NCBI GenBank assembly: GCA_003577165.1
Contig: QEUM01000016.1
Coordinates: forward strand, 1 to 43,069
DNA: 43,069 nt
From: Armatimonadota bacterium
GTDB lineage: Bacteria; Armatimonadota; Fimbriimonadia; Fimbriimonadales; ATM1
Reading direction: 5' to 3'
The notes below the pieces were generated by a model. It saw only the letters and a program-made list of their open reading frames with translations. It was not told the DNA's origin and ran no database searches. Position 1 is the first letter of the stretch. Each line of letters starts with the position of its first letter. Below, piece after piece: positions 40,742 to 43,069 of the stretch. The position numbers and the translations under genes are program-made.

Positions 40742-40763
40742 GGGCCCCCAGGAACGGGGGCCC
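40742..40763 (+). terminator. Hairpin after the anti-repeat
   Basis: GGGCCCCC (40742-40749) and GGGGGCCC (40756-40763), 8 bp perfect with a 6-nt loop. No T-tract follows, so it may be a weak terminator or a 3' protective end of the tracrRNA, or allow read-through into cas1, whose ribosome site is at 40787. Confidence 0.5.
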
Positions 40764-40798
40764 AGCCATCTCCAGGGAAGGGACAGAGGAGGTGGATA

Positions 40799-41827
40799 GT
40801 GAAGTACGAATACGTCGAGACATTCGGGTCGGCGGTTCAAAAGCACTCCGAGCGACTTGTCGTGTCGGAGCCTTCCGGCGAAGGAGGGCAGAGAACAAAG
40901 AGGCAGGTGCCCGCTCTACACCTGGACCACCTGCTGATCGGCTCACGCGGCGTCAGCATTTCGTCGGACGCTCTCGAACTCTGCTGCGAACGAGGCATTC
41001 CCGTCACAATCGTGGATCGCCGCGGCAAGCCGGTGGGGAAGTTCACCGCCCCGGCAATTCACGGCACCAGCCGGACGCGCCGAGCGCAGATCAGAGCGTA
41101 CGAGAACGGCCTCGGGGTTACTTTCGCTCGCTCGGTCGTCATTGGAAAGGCGGCGAATCAGGCAATAAACCTGAAATACTTCGCAAAGAATCGACGAGAG
41201 CGAAGCCCGGATCAGTACGAGACGCTCAGAAAATCCGCAGAGGCGATCGACCGCGTTGCTCGTAGAGCGAAGAAGATCTCGGCGAACTGCATTGATGAAG
41301 TTCGACAACCGCTCATGGTCCTTGAGGCCGAGGCTTCGCGCATCTACTGGAGTTCGTTGTCAGCTCTTTACGGCAGCAGCTCTGGCTTTGTGCACCGCGA
41401 GCAAAGGGGTACCAAGAATCCAGTCAATGCTGCGCTGAACTACGCCTACGGTGTACTGACAGGCGAAGTTTGGACAGCGTGCCTCCTGGCTGGGCTTGAA
41501 CCGTACGCAGGATTCCTACACGCGGACCGACCAGGGAGGCTCAGTTTCGTGTTGGACCTTATCGAGGAGTTTCGGCCAGTGGTCGCGGATAGGGTCGTAT
41601 TCGCACTCGCGGCGAAGGGGTGGAGGATTGAACAAGAGGAGAATGGATGGCTCTCGCTCGCGTCGAAAAACAAGCTCCTCGCGAGTTTGGCCGAGAGGTT
41701 GGATTCTCCCGAGCCTGACCGCGGGAGGAGGCGCAAACTGCGCAACGTAATTCAGCGGCAGGCATACGCAGCGGCACAGCATTTCTTAGGAAATGAAACC
41801 TACGTGCCATATAAGCAGAGGTGGTAG
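40799..41827 (+). CDS. cas1: CRISPR-associated endonuclease Cas1
   Basis: 342 aa from GTG 40799, with AGGAGGT 5 nt upstream. The integrase that inserts new spacers together with Cas2. N-terminal beta domain includes HLDHLLIGSRGVSISSDALEL and RGIPVTIVDRRGKPVG. Catalytic metal ligands: Glu176 (LEAEASRIYW), His241 (AGFLHADRPGRLSFVLD) and Asp253 in the same block; NPVNAALNYAYGVL is the usual conserved helix. All look intact. Cas2 follows 4 nt after its stop. Confidence 0.96.
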   Translation: MKYEYVETFGSAVQKHSERLVVSEPSGEGGQRTKRQVPALHLDHLLIGSRGVSISSDALELCCERGIPVTIVDRRGKPVGKFTAPAIHGTSRTRRAQIRAYENGLGVTFARSVVIGKAANQAINLKYFAKNRRERSPDQYETLRKSAEAIDRVARRAKKISANCIDEVRQPLMVLEAEASRIYWSSLSALYGSSSGFVHREQRGTKNPVNAALNYAYGVLTGEVWTACLLAGLEPYAGFLHADRPGRLSFVLDLIEEFRPVVADRVVFALAAKGWRIEQEENGWLSLASKNKLLASLAERLDSPEPDRGRRRKLRNVIQRQAYAAAQHFLGNETYVPYKQRW

Positions 41828-41831
41828 CAGA

Positions 41832-42080
41832 ATGACCTGGCTCGTTGTGTATGACATTGAGGATGACAGAGTTCGAACGAAGGTCGCAGACTATTGCCTG
41901 GACAAGGGTCTGGAGCGGATCCAATACAGTTGCTTTCTTGGCGAGATGTCGCGAACATTGGCTCGCGAGCTGGCATCAAAGTGCAAGCGGAAGCTCGGGG
42001 ACAAGCCCGGGAAGATTCGGCTTGTTCCCGTTTGTGAAAAGGACCTTGCAAGCCAGGTTCGAATCGAGAATGTGCCTTGA
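41832..42080 (+). CDS. cas2: CRISPR-associated protein Cas2
   Basis: 82 aa from ATG 41832, 4 nt after the cas1 stop, with AGAGGTGG overlapping the end of cas1. A longer frame starts at 41793 but inside cas1. It has the ferredoxin-like fold pattern: first strand WLVVYDIEDD with Asp8, then RTKVADYCLDKGLERIQYS and IRLVPVCEKD. It bridges the two Cas1 dimers during spacer integration. Slightly shorter than the typical 90-100 aa. Confidence 0.95.
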   Translation: MTWLVVYDIEDDRVRTKVADYCLDKGLERIQYSCFLGEMSRTLARELASKCKRKLGDKPGKIRLVPVCEKDLASQVRIENVP

Positions 42081-42082
42081 TC

Positions 42083-42724
42083 ATGGAAGTCTCGCCGAGT
42101 GATGGATTCGTCTCCGTATCCGAGGTCAGACAGTGGTCATATTGTCCGCGTGTCGTCTGGCACAACCGCTGGCTAGGGGAACGCAGACCCCAGACGTCTC
42201 GAATGGAAGAAGGGAGGGCCGACCAGGCGGAACGGGAGCGGAAGGAGAAGAGGCGCACGTTCGCCGAATACCGGTTGCCTGCCCAATCGCGAAGATTCAA
42301 CGTGTACTTGAGGTCGGAGCGGCTCGGTGTTTCTGGTGTCGTGGACGCCGTGCTGGAACTTACGAATCGCTCCATCGACGAAGTGGACTCCCAAGGGCTC
42401 GATCCGGAACGCCCTTATTTCGCGCCAGTTGAGTATAAGAGCACGCAAGAGAGGGTCGGCCGCCATCATCTTCTGCAGCTCGCAGGGTATGCGGCGCTGC
42501 TCTCCGATATTACGGGAACGAGCGTACCGTTCGGATACTTCGTTTCGCTTCCCAACGGGCGAGCAAGCAGGGTCGAACTGAGCGAGAAGGCGAGGGAAGA
42601 GTTCCTTTCGTGCGTGCAAGGGATACGTAACATGGTAGTCGAGTGCCGAATGCCGGAGCCCACGCCTTCGCGGGCGAAGTGCCGAGACTGTGAGTTCCGC
42701 CGCTTCTGCAATGACGTGTGGTGA
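42083..42724 (+). CDS. cas4: CRISPR-associated exonuclease Cas4
   Basis: 213 aa from ATG 42083; a TTG two codons upstream (42077) overlaps the cas2 stop and is an alternative start. A RecB-type nuclease with an iron-sulfur cluster: Cys21 (SYCPR), then Asp88 (GVVDAV), Glu117 and Lys119 (PVEYKS), Gln132 with Tyr136 (LLQLAGYAALL), and the C-terminal Cys200, 203, 209 (KCRDCEFRRFC). All key residues are present. Cas4 trims prespacers so that they carry the right PAM and orientation before Cas1-Cas2 inserts them. Confidence 0.95.
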   Translation: MEVSPSDGFVSVSEVRQWSYCPRVVWHNRWLGERRPQTSRMEEGRADQAERERKEKRRTFAEYRLPAQSRRFNVYLRSERLGVSGVVDAVLELTNRSIDEVDSQGLDPERPYFAPVEYKSTQERVGRHHLLQLAGYAALLSDITGTSVPFGYFVSLPNGRASRVELSEKAREEFLSCVQGIRNMVVECRMPEPTPSRAKCRDCEFRRFCNDVW

Positions 42725-43032
42725 GCCCGCAACCCTGTCAACCGACGGATTCCCGGCCCAATGTGCGAAAGTAGCGCGGGCGCCGTTGCTCGATCCTCCA
42801 TGCCGGGAGTGCGAAGAGGTGCCTCCATTTTGGGGCAGTAGGAGGCTTATCGGCCTCCTCCGCCGTCCGCAGCAGGCCGGAGCCGCCGAACTGTTCGCAC
42901 ATTGGCGCAGATACACTGGCAGATATGGGGTTGCGAATCTCGCGGACGAATCGGGTGTTTGAACCAAAAATGCGGCGATAATGTACGGAAGCCCGAGTGC
43001 GGAGCCCCAGCCTTTGAGGCTGGCCCCTACGG
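42725..43032 (+). other. Leader region of the CRISPR array, with a long inverted repeat
   Basis: About 308 nt with no gene, between cas4 and the array. CCAATGTGCGAA (42758-42769) is perfectly complementary to TTCGCACATTGG (42894-42905), 12 bp, spanning 148 nt. Inside is AGGAGGC/GCCTCCT (42840-42846 with 42853-42859). Further on, CCAGCC (43007-43012) and GGCTGG (43018-43023) form a hairpin just before the repeat. The array promoter should be here; GATAAT at 42977 is a possible -10 but lacks a correctly spaced -35. Confidence 0.6.
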
Positions 43033-43069
43033 GCGCAGGACAAAATGCACACTCTAAAGGAATGAAAGG
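43033..43069 (+). CRISPR. First CRISPR repeat, cut by the window edge
   Basis: Only one unit is visible, so the array cannot be confirmed by repetition. The evidence is the 13-nt match to the tracrRNA anti-repeat (43049-43061 against 40724-40736), the position just after cas4 and a leader, and an end (GGAATGAAAGG) like many CRISPR repeat 3' ends. The start at 43033 assumes a 36-37-nt repeat ending near the window end. The crRNA would be transcribed on the plus strand, as the pairing needs. Confidence 0.7.

Noticed and set aside
42959-42982. TTGAAC and GATAAT as a leader promoter for the CRISPR array
   Set aside because: The spacing is only 12 bp (14 with the shifted hexamer), too short for a sigma-70-type promoter; kept only as a possible -10.
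37746-43069. CRISPR locus carried by a transposon, or a CRISPR-associated transposase
   Set aside because: No transposase gene, no tnsB/C/tniQ, and no terminal inverted repeats flanking the locus; the effector's RuvC residues are intact, unlike Cas12k.

Overview
The window is a GC-rich bacterial chromosome segment with no plasmid, phage or transposase genes. Several traits fit a Gram-negative, aerobic-respiring, deep-branching bacterium. An Armatimonadota/Fimbriimonadia-type organism is my best guess, from the large class III cyclase/STAND ATPase protein, ThuA-DUF1080, a Cas12l-like locus and MlaE. This is inference from gene content, not from a marker gene.

Layout. 1-4.4 kb (minus strand): a hypothetical protein, a cyclase-STAND-TPR signalling protein and a TetR regulator. 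4.48-10.0 kb (plus): a compact histidine operon, hisG-hisB-hisH-hisF-hisA/I/E-hisD, with overlapping start/stop junctions. It has a consensus promoter and a leader that looks like a classical attenuator: a 20-codon peptide with four consecutive His codons, then an intrinsic terminator. 10.0-18.3 kb (mostly minus): a ThuA-DUF1080 protein, a lysine-dehydrogenase-like enzyme, a DprE1/DprE2-like oxidase/reductase pair, an MscS channel and a membrane-bound cyclase, plus a small Lys/Ala-rich basic protein on the plus strand. 18.7-29.2 kb (plus): part of a complex I operon, nuoG-H-J-K-L-M-N, with a UroD-like gene between nuoM and nuoN. 29.2-34.5 kb: two paralogous membrane proteins, mlaE, comEA, tRNA-Tyr, tRNA-Thr, a PiT phosphate transporter with its DUF47 partner, and a DUF1579 protein. 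34.5-37.7 kb: hsp20, divergent from a respiratory module made of a tetraheme cytochrome, a four-cluster ferredoxin and an NrfD/PsrC membrane subunit.

37.75 kb to the end: the highlight, a class 2 type V CRISPR-Cas locus. It encodes an 867-aa RuvC effector, then cas1, cas2 and cas4, and the window stops inside what appears to be the first CRISPR repeat. Between effector and cas1 lies a tracrRNA gene: a TATAAT box overlapping the effector stop codon, a long folded RNA, and a 13-nt anti-repeat perfectly complementary to the repeat at the window edge. Effector size, the gene order (like type II-B) and the large tracrRNA match what is published for Cas12l (Casπ). Two further strongly base-paired, apparently non-coding segments flank the cas genes: 37750-37979, upstream of the effector, and 42758-42905, between cas4 and the array. 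I cannot assign either to a known RNA family.
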